Part shown: in pieces, positions 54,853 to 64,000 of the stretch
Position numbering within the stretch: the first letter of the stretch is position 1
Layout: each line of letters begins with the position of its first letter
Origin: Xaviernesmea oryzae
GTDB taxonomy: Bacteria > Pseudomonadota > Alphaproteobacteria > Rhizobiales > Rhizobiaceae
NCBI RefSeq assembly: GCF_900109605.1
Contig: NZ_FOAM01000020.1
Coordinates: 1-64,000 of the forward strand
DNA length: 64,000 nucleotides
Reading direction: 5' to 3'
The notes under the pieces: model-generated
Database searches by the model: none
What the model saw: the letters and a program-made list of their open reading frames with translations, nothing else
Told to the model about the DNA's origin: nothing
Program-made: the position numbers and the translations under genes

Positions 54853-57735
54853 ATGGCCCTCATCCACGAAATCGACTACGGCACCCCAGCCTCGCAGGCC
54901 GAGGAGCAGGTGACGCTGACCATCGATGGCCGCGAAATCACCGTGCCCGCCGGCACCTCGATCATGCGGGCCTCCATGGAAGCCGGTATTCAGGTGCCGA
55001 AGCTCTGCGCCACCGACATGGTCGACGCCTTCGGCTCCTGCCGCCTCTGTCTGATCGAGATCGAGGGGCGCGGCGGCACGCCGGCCTCCTGCACGACGCC
55101 GGTGATGCCGGGGCTTGTGGTCCACACCCAGACCAAGCGGCTGAAGGCCATCCGTAAGGGGGTGATGGAGCTTTACATCTCCGACCACCCGCTGGACTGC
55201 CTGACCTGCGCGGCCAATGGCGATTGCGAACTGCAGGACATGGCTGGCGCGGTGGGCCTGCGCGACGTGCGCTACGGCACGGACGGGGGCAATCACGTCA
55301 AGGCGCGCGCAAGCGATGGCGTTGCCAATGCCCGCTATCTGCCAAAAGACGAGTCGAACCCCTATTTCACCTATGATCCCTCCAAATGCATCGTCTGTTC
55401 GCGTTGCGTGCGCGCCTGCGAAGAGGTGCAGGGCACCTTCGCGCTGACGATCGAGGGACGCGGATTCGACAGCCGGGTTTCGCCCGGCGCGCATGAAAGC
55501 TTCCTCTCTTCCGAATGCGTTTCCTGTGGCGCTTGCGTGCAGGCCTGCCCGACAGCGACTCTGACGGAAAAATCGGTCATCGCCATCGGCCAGCCGGAGC
55601 ATTCCGAAGTCACCACCTGCGCCTATTGCGGCGTCGGCTGCTCGTTCAAGGCGGAGATGCGTGGGCAAGAGCTGGTGCGGATGGTGCCGTGGAAGGACGG
55701 GCAGGCCAATCGCGGCCATTCCTGCGTCAAGGGCCGCTTCGCCTATGGCTACGCCACGCATAAGGACCGCATCCTCAATCCGATGATCCGCGAGAAGATC
55801 TCCGATCCCTGGCGAGAGGTCAGCTGGGAAGAGGCGTTTTCCCATGTCGCCGCGGAATTCCGTCGCATCCAGTATCAATATGGACGGGAAGCGGTTGGCG
55901 GCATCACCTCCTCGCGCTGCACCAATGAGGAAACCTATCTGGTGCAGAAGCTGGTGCGCGCCGGCTTCGGCAACAACAATGTCGACACCTGCGCCCGCGT
56001 CTGCCATTCGCCCACCGGCTACGGTCTCGGCCAGGCGTTCGGCACCTCGGCCGGCACGCAGAATTTCGATTCGGTCGAACACGCGGATGTCGTGCTCGTC
56101 ATCGGCGCCAACCCCACTGACGGCCATCCGGTGTTCGGCTCGCGGCTGAAGAAACGGCTGAGACAGGGCGCCAAGCTGATCGTCATCGATCCGCGCCGGA
56201 TCGACCTCGTGCGCACGCCGCATGTAGAGGCTGCCTTCCACCTGCCGCTGAAGCCCGGCACCAATGTTGCGGTGCTGACCGCGCTTGCCCATGTGATCGT
56301 CACAGAGGGGCTCGCCAATGAAGCCTTCATCCGCGCGCGCTGCGACTGGTCGGAATTTGAGGATTGGGCGGCCTTCGTCGCCGAGCCGCAGCATAGTCCC
56401 GAAGTCAGCGAAGCCTATACCGGCGTTCCGGCCGCACTGGTGCGCGGTGCGGCCCGGCTTTATGCCACCGGCGGCAACGGCGCGATCTATTACGGCCTCG
56501 GCGTCACCGAGCACAGCCAGGGCTCGACGACGGTCATGGCGATCGCCAATCTCGCCATGGCGACAGGCAATATCGGCCGCCCCGGCGTCGGTGTGAATCC
56601 CTTGCGCGGGCAGAATAATGTCCAGGGCTCCTGCGACATGGGATCCTTCCCGCATGAGCTGCCCGGCTATCGCCACGTCTCCGACGATGCCACGCGCGAG
56701 ACCTTCGAAAAGCTCTGGGGCGTCAAGCTCGACAATGAGCCGGGCCTTCGCATTCCCAATATGCTGGATGCCGCCGTCGATGGCTCGTTCAAGGGCCTCT
56801 ATATTCAGGGCGAGGATATTCTGCAGTCCGATCCCGACACCAAGCATGTTTCGGCGGGTCTCGCCGCCATGGAATGCGTGGTGGTTCACGATCTCTTCCT
56901 CAACGAAACCGCCAATTACGCCCATGTCTTCCTGCCCGGCTCGACCTTCCTGGAAAAGGACGGCACGTTTACCAATGCCGAGCGGCGCATCAACCGGGTG
57001 CGCAAGGTGATGACACCGAAGAATGGCTATGCCGACTGGGAGGTGACACAGGAACTGGCGAAGGCCATGGGCCTCGCCTGGACCTATGCCCATCCTTCCG
57101 AAATCATGGACGAGATTGCCGCGACCACGCCGAGCTTTGCCGGCGTCTCCTACGCCTATCTGGAGGAAAAGGGTTCGGTGCAGTGGCCCTGCAACGAGGC
57201 GTTCCCCTTGGGCTCGCCGATCATGCATGTCGATGGCTTCGTGCGCGGCAAGGGCAAGTTCATCCGCACGGAATATGTGCCGACCGACGAAAAGACCGGC
57301 CCGCGCTTTCCGCTGCTGCTCACCACCGGCCGCATTCTCTCGCAATATAATGTCGGGGCCCAGACCCGGCGCACGGAGAATGTCGCCTGGCACCAGGAGG
57401 ACCGGCTGGAAATCCATCCGCATGATGCCGAGCAGCGCGGCATCAAGGAGGGAGACTGGATCAAGCTCGCCAGCCGCTCCGGCGATACGACCTTGCGCGC
57501 GCTGATCACTGATCGCGTGGCGCCGGGCGTGGTCTATACCACCTTCCACCATCCCGATACGCAGGCCAATGTGATCACCACCGACTTCTCCGACTGGGCG
57601 ACCAATTGCCCTGAGTACAAGGTGACGGCCGTGCAGGTCTCCCCTTCCAACGGCCCGAGCGAATGGCAGCAGGATTATGAGGAACTCAGCCGCCGCTCCC
57701 GGCGTATTGGAGGCAAGTTGGAAGCGGCGGAGTAA
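54853..57735 (+). CDS. fdsA: NAD-dependent formate dehydrogenase alpha (catalytic) subunit
   Basis: A 960-residue molybdopterin enzyme. The N-terminal [2Fe-2S] domain (CATDMVDAFGSCRLC ... SCTTP) and a NuoG-like His/Cys cluster segment (DHPLDCLTCAANGDCELQD) come first. Two ferredoxin-type motifs (CIVCSRCVRACEE and CVSCGACVQACPTAT) and a further [4Fe-4S] cluster (CAYCGVGCSFK) follow. The bis-MGD active site has the metal-ligand Cys and adjacent His in TCARVCHSPTGYG. It uses Cys, not selenocysteine. Start 54853 follows GGAGTGATTCC. It requires FdhD, encoded next, for sulfuration of the cofactor. Confidence 0.95.
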   Translation: MALIHEIDYGTPASQAEEQVTLTIDGREITVPAGTSIMRASMEAGIQVPKLCATDMVDAFGSCRLCLIEIEGRGGTPASCTTPVMPGLVVHTQTKRLKAIRKGVMELYISDHPLDCLTCAANGDCELQDMAGAVGLRDVRYGTDGGNHVKARASDGVANARYLPKDESNPYFTYDPSKCIVCSRCVRACEEVQGTFALTIEGRGFDSRVSPGAHESFLSSECVSCGACVQACPTATLTEKSVIAIGQPEHSEVTTCAYCGVGCSFKAEMRGQELVRMVPWKDGQANRGHSCVKGRFAYGYATHKDRILNPMIREKISDPWREVSWEEAFSHVAAEFRRIQYQYGREAVGGITSSRCTNEETYLVQKLVRAGFGNNNVDTCARVCHSPTGYGLGQAFGTSAGTQNFDSVEHADVVLVIGANPTDGHPVFGSRLKKRLRQGAKLIVIDPRRIDLVRTPHVEAAFHLPLKPGTNVAVLTALAHVIVTEGLANEAFIRARCDWSEFEDWAAFVAEPQHSPEVSEAYTGVPAALVRGAARLYATGGNGAIYYGLGVTEHSQGSTTVMAIANLAMATGNIGRPGVGVNPLRGQNNVQGSCDMGSFPHELPGYRHVSDDATRETFEKLWGVKLDNEPGLRIPNMLDAAVDGSFKGLYIQGEDILQSDPDTKHVSAGLAAMECVVVHDLFLNETANYAHVFLPGSTFLEKDGTFTNAERRINRVRKVMTPKNGYADWEVTQELAKAMGLAWTYAHPSEIMDEIAATTPSFAGVSYAYLEEKGSVQWPCNEAFPLGSPIMHVDGFVRGKGKFIRTEYVPTDEKTGPRFPLLLTTGRILSQYNVGAQTRRTENVAWHQEDRLEIHPHDAEQRGIKEGDWIKLASRSGDTTLRALITDRVAPGVVYTTFHHPDTQANVITTDFSDWATNCPEYKVTAVQVSPSNGPSEWQQDYEELSRRSRRIGGKLEAAE

Positions 57736-57777
57736 GTCGATGACGAGACTGTCTTATCCAGGTCCGGGAGCATGCCA

Positions 57778-58602
57778 ATGATCCCGCCCGCCCGCCGCCT
57801 TGCCAGCCTCTCCGTCCGCGCCGGCCAAGCGCGCGATGGTGTGCGGATAGTGCCGGAGGAAGTACCCATTGCCTTTTCCTATGGCGGTTCGACCCATGCG
57901 GTGATGATGGCGACCCCTTCGGATCTCGAAGATTTCGCCGTCGGCTTCTCGCTTGCCGAGGGCATCATCACCAAGGCTGCGGATATCCTGTCGGTCGATC
58001 TGGTGGAGGCGGGCGATGGCATCGATGTGCAGATGCAACTGGCTGATGCGACGGCCGAAGCCCTGACAGCGCGCCGGCGCCGTATGGCCGGTCCCGTCGG
58101 CTGTGGCCTGTGCGGCATCGAATCGATCGAGCAGGCGACACGCGCGGTCCCCTCGGTCGAGGAGACTGTGCTTTGCCTGACGCCGGAACAGATCGCCGAG
58201 GCCATGCGGGCGCTTGGCGACGCCCAGCAGCTGAACCGCGAGACCCGCGCGGTGCATGGCGCCGGCTTCTACCGGCCGGGCGAAAAGGGTCTGCTGGCCA
58301 TGCGTGAGGATGTCGGCCGCCACAATGCGCTCGACAAGCTCTGCGGCGCGGTCTTGCGCAGCGGCCTTAGCGGCAGCGACGGTGTCGTTGTCGTCACCAG
58401 CCGGCTTTCGGTGGAGATGGTGCAGAAGGCGGCGGCCTTGGGCAGCCCGGTTCTGATCGCCATTTCCGCGCCGACGGCGCTTGCCATCCGCACGGCAGAG
58501 ACCGCAGGCATGACGCTGATCGGCATTGCCCGCGACGAGGATTTCGAGGTCTTTACCCGGCCGGACCGGGTCAGCATGGAAGGATCGCGCCATGTCGCAT
58601 GA
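57778..58602 (+). CDS. fdhD: Formate dehydrogenase sulfurtransferase FdhD
   Basis: A 274-residue accessory protein that carries persulfide sulfur from a cysteine desulfurase to the molybdenum cofactor. The essential loop GPVGCGLCGIESIEQA contains the two cysteines. FAVGFSLAEGII and MREDVGRHNALDKLCGA are family blocks. ATG 57778 is favoured because GGGAG is 7 bases before it; ATG 57772 is also in frame. It lies between fdsA and fdsD (the fdsC position) and overlaps fdsD by 11 bp. Confidence 0.93.
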   Translation: MIPPARRLASLSVRAGQARDGVRIVPEEVPIAFSYGGSTHAVMMATPSDLEDFAVGFSLAEGIITKAADILSVDLVEAGDGIDVQMQLADATAEALTARRRRMAGPVGCGLCGIESIEQATRAVPSVEETVLCLTPEQIAEAMRALGDAQQLNRETRAVHGAGFYRPGEKGLLAMREDVGRHNALDKLCGAVLRSGLSGSDGVVVVTSRLSVEMVQKAAALGSPVLIAISAPTALAIRTAETAGMTLIGIARDEDFEVFTRPDRVSMEGSRHVA

Positions 58603-58930
58603 CGGAACCGACGAGAAGCTGGTCCGCATGGCCAACCAGATCGCCACCTTCTTTCTCTCGCAGCCCGAAGCGGTGCGCGCGGAAGGCGTGGCCACCCACA
58701 TCAACAAGTTTTGGGAGCCGCGCATGCGACGGCGGTTCTTCGAGATGATCGATGCGGGCGCTGAAGGCTTCCTGCCGCTGGTGGTGAACGCCGTCCCCCA
58801 GATCCGCCGTCCCCATGCGCCTGCCGAAACCGGTGCCGGCCTGCCGGTCGAGGAAGCGAGCCAGCCGGGCAAAGGCGTGGTCGCCGGCCAGTCCTTGTCC
58901 GAGCCCAGCATACCGGAAAATCCGGCCTGA
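58592..58930 (+). CDS. fdsD: Formate dehydrogenase delta subunit
   Basis: A 112-residue protein of the FdsD family. The conserved part is residues 8-52 (KLVRMANQIATFFLSQPEA, THINKFWEPRMRRRFFEMI). The Pro-rich tail is variable. In related enzymes this small subunit is needed for a stable, active complex. AAGGA lies before the start inside fdhD. Last gene of the operon; the terminator follows at 58994. Confidence 0.9.
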   Translation: MSHDGTDEKLVRMANQIATFFLSQPEAVRAEGVATHINKFWEPRMRRRFFEMIDAGAEGFLPLVVNAVPQIRRPHAPAETGAGLPVEEASQPGKGVVAGQSLSEPSIPENPA

Positions 58931-58993
58931 CGCGGCACCGTCAAACCTATGCCACACCACGCAGTCTTCCGTGACGGGGGCAACAGACCATAA

Positions 58994-59020
58994 AAACGCC
59001 GCCTGATGAGGGCGGCGTTT
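58994..59020. terminator. Bidirectional terminator between fdsD and yggT
   Basis: AAACGCCGCC pairs with GGCGGCGTTT over 10 bp around a 7-base loop. The A and T runs at both ends allow it to stop the formate operon from the left and yggT from the right. Confidence 0.75.
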
Positions 59021-59129
59021 GCATGTGAGGTCTATGGTGAGGCCTGAATAGGGCCCAGTCGCCGGCAGGGCGACACAGGCGTCTGCCGTCGCGCAGTCCC
59101 TGGGTAAAGCCCGCCGCTGCGCGGGAGCG

Positions 59130-59435
59130 TCAATACATCGATGCGCCGAGTAGCGCAGGCGCGACCGTCGTCTTGATGAACAGTTCGAGGAAATAGAGGA
59201 TCACCAGCACGACCAGCGGCGAAAGATCGACGCCGCCCATATCGGGCAGGATACGTCGAATGGGACGGTAGAGCGGCTCGGTCAGCTGATAGAGCGAACG
59301 GCCGATCATGTTGATCGCCTGGTTGTTGGTGTTGATCACGTTGAAGGCATAGAGCCAGGAGAAGATCGCCGAGGCAATGACGAAGAACCAGATGATGTTG
59401 AGCAGGAACAAGACGGTCTGAATGACAGCGATCAT
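59130..59435 (-). CDS. YggT family membrane protein
   Basis: 101 residues with two YggT-type hydrophobic segments (VLFLLNIIWFFVIASAIFSW and LSPLVVLVILYFLELFIKTT) and the family signature TEPLYRPIRRILPDMGGVDL. GGAGAAGCGT precedes the start at 59435; the long upstream extension of the frame is not coding. YggT proteins are inner-membrane proteins with links to osmotic or cell-division functions; the exact role is unknown. Confidence 0.9.
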   Translation of the reverse strand: MIAVIQTVLFLLNIIWFFVIASAIFSWLYAFNVINTNNQAINMIGRSLYQLTEPLYRPIRRILPDMGGVDLSPLVVLVILYFLELFIKTTVAPALLGASMY

Positions 59436-59730
59436 ACGCTTCTCCAAATGATGGCGTCCGCCAGAGGCCAGATTTCGCGTGGGCCCGCTTGCAGGATGGC
59501 CCGCCGATTGAGTTGACAGACATGTAGACATTGACGACGAAGCGGGCAAGCCTGCGCACCCTTGGCAAGGCCGTGCTTTGCGCTTCACGATTGACGAATT
59601 CGCAACAGCGCGATTGAAAGCGCAGGGATCGATAGCAAGCCGGCCGCCGCCCGGCGGATTCGGCCGTCGAGGCATCCGAGGCGATGACAGGCCGAGATTC
59701 TGGAACACTGGCTTCAGGGAAGAGGCATTC

Positions 59731-60984
59731 ATGTCACAGGCCGTATCAGGCAATCGCTTCGCAGCCTTCCAGCATGTCGGCTACAGGCGCTATTTCTTTG
59801 CCCGCTTCCTGGCCTATTTCGCGGTGCAGATCGTCAGCGTCGCCGTCGGCTGGCAGATCTATGATCTGACGAAGGATCCTTTCGATCTCGGCCTGATCGG
59901 CCTCGTCCAGTTTCTTCCCTCTCTCGCCTTGATCCTGGTGACCGGCAGCGTGGCGGATCGCTTCAACCGGCGCGTCATCATGGGGCTGTGCATGGTGGTG
60001 AGCATGATCTGCGCCGGCGCGCTGCTCGCCTTGACGCTGACCGGCCTGTTTACACCCTTGCCAGTTTATGCCGTTCTCCTGGTCTTCGGCATCGAGCGCG
60101 CCTTTCTCGGCCCAGCCGCCAATTCGCTGGCGCCGAACCTGGTGCCGCCGGAAGACCTGCCGAGCGCAATTGCATGGAACTCCTCCTCCTGGCAGACCGC
60201 AATGATCGTCGGTCCCGTTGCCGGCGGTCTGCTCTATGCGCTGGGACCGGCCGTCCCCTATCTGGTTGCCGTTCTTTTCTTCCTGGCCTCGGCAATCATG
60301 GTCTTCGTCATTCCCAAGCCGGCTCAGCGCACGGCTGGCAAAGCGCAGAACTGGCAGACGATCACCGCCGGTTTTCGCTACATCATGAGCGAGAAGGTGG
60401 TACTCGGAGCGATCTCGCTCGATCTCTTCGCGGTGCTGCTGGGCGGCGCCGTGGCGCTGATGCCGGTCTTTGCCCGTGACATCCTGGCACTGGGGCCATG
60501 GGGGCTCGGCATGCTGCGCGCCGCGCCCGGTGTAGGGGCCGTTTCCATGGCACTGTTTCTCGCCGCCCACCCGATCCGCAGCCATGCCGGGCTTTTGATG
60601 TTCGTCGGCGTAGCGCTCTTCGGCGTCGGCACCGTGATCTTCGGCCTGTCGACCACGCCGTGGCTGTCGATTGCCGCGCTGGTTCTGATCGGCGCCTCGG
60701 ACATGGTGTCCGTCTATGTCCGCGAGACGCTGATCATGCTGTGGACACCCGATGAGCTGCGCGGGCGGGTCAATGCCGTCAACATGGTCTTTGTCGGCGC
60801 CTCGAACGAGCTCGGCGAATTTCGCGCGGGCATGATGGCCTCGGCCTTCGGGGCGGTGCATGCCGTGGTCATCGGCGGGGTCGGTACGCTTGCGGTCTCG
60901 ATCCTCTGGGCGCTTGGCTTTCCCAAGCTGCGCCAGATCCAGACGCTGGATGTGCCGGAGAGCCATCAGGACAAGGCGCGCTGA
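59731..60984 (+). CDS. MFS transporter, EntS-like
   Basis: A 417-residue 12-helix transporter of the MFS_3/EntS type. FAVQIVSVAVGWQIYDLTKD is the N-terminal signature of this group, GSVADRFNRRVIMG the loop 2-3 motif, and IERAFLGPAANSLAPNLVPP and ELRGRVNAVNMVFVGASNEL conserved blocks. Such proteins export small molecules, for example siderophores; the substrate is not identifiable. Starts at 59731 behind AGGGAAGAGGCATTC. Bases 59436-59730 carry no other gene. Confidence 0.85.
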   Translation: MSQAVSGNRFAAFQHVGYRRYFFARFLAYFAVQIVSVAVGWQIYDLTKDPFDLGLIGLVQFLPSLALILVTGSVADRFNRRVIMGLCMVVSMICAGALLALTLTGLFTPLPVYAVLLVFGIERAFLGPAANSLAPNLVPPEDLPSAIAWNSSSWQTAMIVGPVAGGLLYALGPAVPYLVAVLFFLASAIMVFVIPKPAQRTAGKAQNWQTITAGFRYIMSEKVVLGAISLDLFAVLLGGAVALMPVFARDILALGPWGLGMLRAAPGVGAVSMALFLAAHPIRSHAGLLMFVGVALFGVGTVIFGLSTTPWLSIAALVLIGASDMVSVYVRETLIMLWTPDELRGRVNAVNMVFVGASNELGEFRAGMMASAFGAVHAVVIGGVGTLAVSILWALGFPKLRQIQTLDVPESHQDKAR

Positions 60985-61039
60985 TCGCTGTTGCAGAGGG
61001 ATTGGCGATGCCGCCAGCCCCGATAACGCGATCTCCGGA

Positions 61040-61801
61040 TCAGACCGCGCGCTCTCGATCTGCGCCGTGGCGCATCTCGCGCTCGAAGATCAGCCGCAGG
61101 AAATCCTGCATGAAGCGGCGCAGCGGCGCATCGTAATCGAAACGGCCCTCCAGATGCTGCGCACCGAACTGCGCGCCGGGCAGGCTGAAGCGGTCAGCGC
61201 CATGCACCACCCAGCGATGCATCATCGCCCGTGTCAGCTCGCCATGAAACTGAATGCCCCAGGCGTTCTCCCCATAGCGGAAAGCCTGGTTCGGATAGGC
61301 GCTGGCCGTTGCCAGCCGCTCCGCGCCTATCGGCAGATCGAAGCCTTCCTGATGGAAGTGGTACACCATGGCGGGCCAGTCCGGCAGGATCTGCCGGCCA
61401 CGCTCGGTCGCCTCCAGCGGATACCAGCCGATTTCGGTCAACCCATGCGGATGAGGTGCGACCAGCCCGCCAAGCTGGCGCACCAGCATCTGCGCGCCAA
61501 GGCAGATGCCGAGAAACGGCTTGTTCTCTCTGAGCGGCACACCAATGAAATCGATTTCCTCGCGGATGAAGGGCTCCTGATCATTAGCGCTCATCGGCCC
61601 GCCAAAGACGATGGCGCCGGCATGTTCGGCAAGCGTGCGCGGCAAGGAATCGCCCAGAGCCGGGCGACGAATATCCAGCGCAAAGCCACGCGCAGCCAGG
61701 ATCTGCCCGACCCGGCCCGCGCTCGAACGCTCCTGATGCAGCACGGTGAGGATGGGCCTGCGTCTTTTGTCCAACCGGCTTTCCCGGGCCAATCCATGCA
61801 T
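61040..61801 (-). CDS. Class I glutamine amidotransferase (GMP synthase-like)
   Basis: 253 residues with the triad typical of GATase1: the nucleophile Cys in FLGICLGAQMLVRQLGG, the His in GIQFHGELT and the Glu two residues later. GAIVFGGPMSANDQEPF is the oxyanion-side loop. It is a stand-alone domain without an ATP-pyrophosphatase partner, like the glutamine amidotransferases next to hemY-type genes or the gamma-glutamyl hydrolase-like proteins. Its substrate is unknown. Confidence 0.85.
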   Translation of the reverse strand: MHGLARESRLDKRRRPILTVLHQERSSAGRVGQILAARGFALDIRRPALGDSLPRTLAEHAGAIVFGGPMSANDQEPFIREEIDFIGVPLRENKPFLGICLGAQMLVRQLGGLVAPHPHGLTEIGWYPLEATERGRQILPDWPAMVYHFHQEGFDLPIGAERLATASAYPNQAFRYGENAWGIQFHGELTRAMMHRWVVHGADRFSLPGAQFGAQHLEGRFDYDAPLRRFMQDFLRLIFEREMRHGADRERAV

Positions 61802-61934
61802 TGTCTCTCACCTTCCCGGCCAGCGCCCTTATAAAGGAGGCGCACAGGCGGACGAGAGGCAAACCCGCGCCGCATAGGCCGTCAGAATATCGTTCGCGCC
61901 TGATCCCGTGTGATGGCCGCAGGAAAGGCTGCGT

Positions 61935-62420
61935 TCAGCCATCCACATCAGCGCCCGCTTCGGGCTCATGAGCGCGCGAAGCCACTTCCTGCCGCTTCAT
62001 GATGCGGTCGCGACCGGAAACGCCGAGCAGGTCGGCGATACGCCAGATGACGTGATCTTCCATCTCGCTGCGGCTGCCATCGGCATAGACGATTTCCCAG
62101 AGCAGGCCGATCAGGTCGACGCATTGCTCCTCGCTCAGATGGCGTTTGATCTCGGAGGTGAAGCGGAAATAATCGATCGCCACGCTTTCGGCGTCGGTCC
62201 CGGCCGCCAAAAGGGCCTCGAAGGTCGTCGCATCGAGATCGAAGGTTTCCATGACCTTGCGGCGCATGGTCTCCTGCTCGGCCTGGCTGACAATGCCATC
62301 GGCCTCCATCACCTGCAGGCATAGCGCGATGATGGCGACGCGGTAATCTTCCGACAAAAGCGGGCCCGGCGTTGCCGGACCCGTCAGAGTTTCGATGAAG
62401 CTGTGCAAGCGTTCGAACAT
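61935..62420 (-). CDS. TerB-family tellurite resistance-like protein
   Basis: 161 residues with the helical TerB fold: the conserved YRVAIIALCLQVMEADGIVS, AEQETMRRKVMETFDLD and the second half GLLWEIVYADGSRSEMEDHV. The two DG loops (EADG and YADG) are the acidic metal-binding sites of the family. Located 67 bp downstream of the hemY-like gene on the same strand, a common order in Rhizobiaceae. Function in tellurite resistance is by family name only. Confidence 0.85.
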   Translation of the reverse strand: MFERLHSFIETLTGPATPGPLLSEDYRVAIIALCLQVMEADGIVSQAEQETMRRKVMETFDLDATTFEALLAAGTDAESVAIDYFRFTSEIKRHLSEEQCVDLIGLLWEIVYADGSRSEMEDHVIWRIADLLGVSGRDRIMKRQEVASRAHEPEAGADVDG

Positions 62421-62487
62421 TCATGCCCCTGTCTGGTCGCTCGAGGCGAGGGCCTGCCCAAGCGGACCATCTCTCGCGGTTGCGATA

Positions 62488-64000
62488 TCAGAACAGACGC
62501 ATGGATGCATTTTCAAGAGGCTTTTCCTCGCGAACACCAGGATCATCCGGCGGGCGGCCAAAAAAGGGCTCGACCGGTGCGGAATTGCGCCCGCCAATGG
62601 GCTCCTCGCGTCGTGGGGCCGGCATGGGAGCGGGTTTTGGTGCCGGTGCGGGTTTGGCCACCTGCGCAGGCTTGGGCGCTTGTGGAGCGGGCACCGGCTC
62701 CGGCACGATCACCGATTCGCTCGGCACGGGCATGGCGGCAACGGGCTTCGGTGCAGGTTCCACCGGCCGCGCGCCGGCAGCCGGTTCCGTCGCACCGGGC
62801 ACCGTCTTGTCTGCCTGGCGCGGCTCCGGCCGGGCAGCCTCGATCGGCGCGGCGGGTTTGTCGGCGGTATCCGCGGCCGTGGCCGGAGCCGTCGTGCCGC
62901 GCAGCTCGCTCGGCGTCGGCGCGGCATAGGGCGTCTTGGCCGGCCGAACGGCGGGGGCGACCGGCGGCAGCGAGCGGATCGCTTCCTCGCCCAGCGCTTT
63001 GCCGTCTTCGACAGGACCTGCGAAAGAGCGCACCGGCCGCTTCCATTCGAACACGCCAAGCGCACCGGTTACGGGATGCACCGGCAGCCAATCTTCCGAG
63101 GTCAGGCCGTCAGCCGTCCAGACAGGATCCGGCAGGCTCTTCAGCGCCTGCGACATCCAGTGGCGAATGCGGCCGTCGTCGCTGGTATCCACCTGCTCGA
63201 TATCGGCCAAGAGCAGGAATACGGATTCCGTTGGCTCGAGGCGCGCGGCGGCCTCCGCCTTCTCCCGCGCCAGCGTCAGGTCACGGGCCTCCAGCGCGCT
63301 CCTGGCCACCGCCATCAGCGCAACCGCGCTTGTCGGGCGGATCGCTTCCAGCTTGCGCGCGCGCTTGAGACGGTCGAGCGCACTGTCGCCGGAACGTGCG
63401 CGCAGATAGGTTTCCGCCACATCCGGATGCGGCATCTGGCGCCAGGAGCGCTCAAGCACGCTGGCAGCCCGGCGCGGACTGTCCTGGCGGTAGAAGACCT
63501 GAGCAGCGGCGACGGCGGCCGGCACGAGGTTGGGATCAAGCTTGAGAGCAGCCAGCGCATCGTCGCGGGCGCTGCGCGGGTCGCTGTCGATGCGGGCGCG
63601 GGCGCGGGCCGTGAGCAGCGTGGCGCGCTTGTGGCGGAAGTCGCGCTTGTCGATGGCGCGGTGCCGGCGGCTGACCTCCAGAAGACGAAGCGCCTCGTCC
63701 CAGTCGCCTGCGCGGGCACGCTCGTCCAGCGTCGCCAGCACGGCCCAGCCGAGCTGCGGCGCGCCCTCGGCGGCGCGGGCCGCATATTGGCGGGCCGCCT
63801 CGTCGGCACCCAGACGCTTTGCTTCCAGATAGAGGCCGCGCAGGCCGAGCGCCTTGGTTTCCTCCTGCTCGGACATCACCTCGAAGGCCCGGCGGGCATC
63901 CTCATGGCGGCCGTCCAGAAGGGCGGTCTGCGCCTCCAGGAGATGCACCAGGGGTTCGCGTCTCGCACCGAGCAGGCTACGGGCCTTGGCGCCCATCTGG
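62488..64000 (-). CDS. HemY-like heme biosynthesis-associated protein, 5' end outside the window
   Basis: The frame runs off the right edge, so only the C-terminal 504 or so residues are seen. They hold tetratricopeptide-like helical repeats (for example ALGLRGLYLEAKRLGADEAA, AAAQVFYRQDSPRRAASVLE and SWRQMPHPDVAETYL). A HWMSQALKSLPDPVWTADGL block and a long Pro/Ala-rich low-complexity tail (APAPKPAPMPAP) follow, ending NASMRLF. This matches alphaproteobacterial HemY-domain proteins, inner-membrane anchored and usually downstream of hemC/hemD. A role in late heme synthesis is historical and not certain. Confidence 0.85.
   Translation of the reverse strand, partial: QMGAKARSLLGARREPLVHLLEAQTALLDGRHEDARRAFEVMSEQEETKALGLRGLYLEAKRLGADEAARQYAARAAEGAPQLGWAVLATLDERARAGDWDEALRLLEVSRRHRAIDKRDFRHKRATLLTARARARIDSDPRSARDDALAALKLDPNLVPAAVAAAQVFYRQDSPRRAASVLERSWRQMPHPDVAETYLRARSGDSALDRLKRARKLEAIRPTSAVALMAVARSALEARDLTLAREKAEAAARLEPTESVFLLLADIEQVDTSDDGRIRHWMSQALKSLPDPVWTADGLTSEDWLPVHPVTGALGVFEWKRPVRSFAGPVEDGKALGEEAIRSLPPVAPAVRPAKTPYAAPTPSELRGTTAPATAADTADKPAAPIEAARPEPRQADKTVPGATEPAAGARPVEPAPKPVAAMPVPSESVIVPEPVPAPQAPKPAQVAKPAPAPKPAPMPAPRREEPIGGRNSAPVEPFFGRPPDDPGVREEKPLENASMRLF

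Noticed and set aside
54793-57552. 919-codon minus-strand frame opposite fdsA
   Set aside because: Shadow frame; fdsA carries all cluster and molybdenum motifs on the plus strand.
54853-57735. Selenocysteine formate dehydrogenase
   Set aside because: No in-frame TGA; the metal ligand codon in the ARVCHSP motif is Cys.
1-64000. CRISPR array
   Set aside because: No series of regularly spaced identical repeats and no cas gene was seen anywhere in the window.

Overview
The window looks like a chromosome segment of a Rhizobiaceae-type alphaproteobacterium (order Hyphomicrobiales). The evidence is the gene content and GC-rich codon use: vitamin B12-dependent metH, glycine-dependent ALA synthase (hemA), an fdsGBA-fdhD-fdsD formate dehydrogenase operon, TamA/TamB, a HemY-like protein followed by a TerB-like protein, and an ExoY-like sugar transferase. 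Identifications come from reading the sequence only; no database search was run.

Layout. 1-395: possible leftward rRNA-type promoter and leader. 662-7332 (minus strand): metH, with a palindromic operator inside its promoter, then a three-gene sugar operon (ROK kinase, UPF0303-like protein, AGE-family isomerase). 7588-33368: a tRNA-Arg(CCU) gene split in two by a 25.7-kb island. 33394-64000: core genes: hicBA, dxr, hemA, a glycine-zipper lipoprotein, tamA-tamB, arginase, cheW, a potassium-channel-like protein, an ExoY-like transferase, a LysR regulator with the formate dehydrogenase operon, yggT, an MFS exporter, a glutamine amidotransferase, terB and part of a hemY-like gene.

The island (7615-33313) is the notable part. 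It has 15-bp imperfect terminal inverted repeats and a GAGCA direct repeat at its junctions. Joining the flanks (7588-7614 and 33319-33368) rebuilds a perfect 77-nt tRNA-Arg(CCU), so the insertion has broken that gene. The island carries its own complete tRNA-Arg(CCU) at 12351-12650, interrupted after the anticodon by a 223-nt group I intron; this may replace the destroyed copy. Its mobility module resembles the Gamma-Mobile-Trio (GmtY-GmtZ-GmtX). The gmtZ-like gene is interrupted by an IS630-family element at a TA dinucleotide, and removing that element in silico restores the frame.

The cargo is defence-like: a thymidylate-synthase-family enzyme with dCMP-hydroxymethylase-like active-site residues coupled to a putative thymine-hypermodification pyrophosphorylase; a HigB toxin with a HigA-ImmA/IrrE fusion; a two-gene CBASS (CD-NTase plus Cap15-like effector); a DRT2-like reverse transcriptase with an unassigned ~380-nt leader; a frameshifted TIR protein; a CoiA-like nuclease; and several genes of unknown function. 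Many island genes are frameshifted or fragmentary (AAA and FtsH/M41-like remnants, a duplicated XRE regulator), so this is an old or partly decayed island, or one affected by homopolymer sequencing errors.
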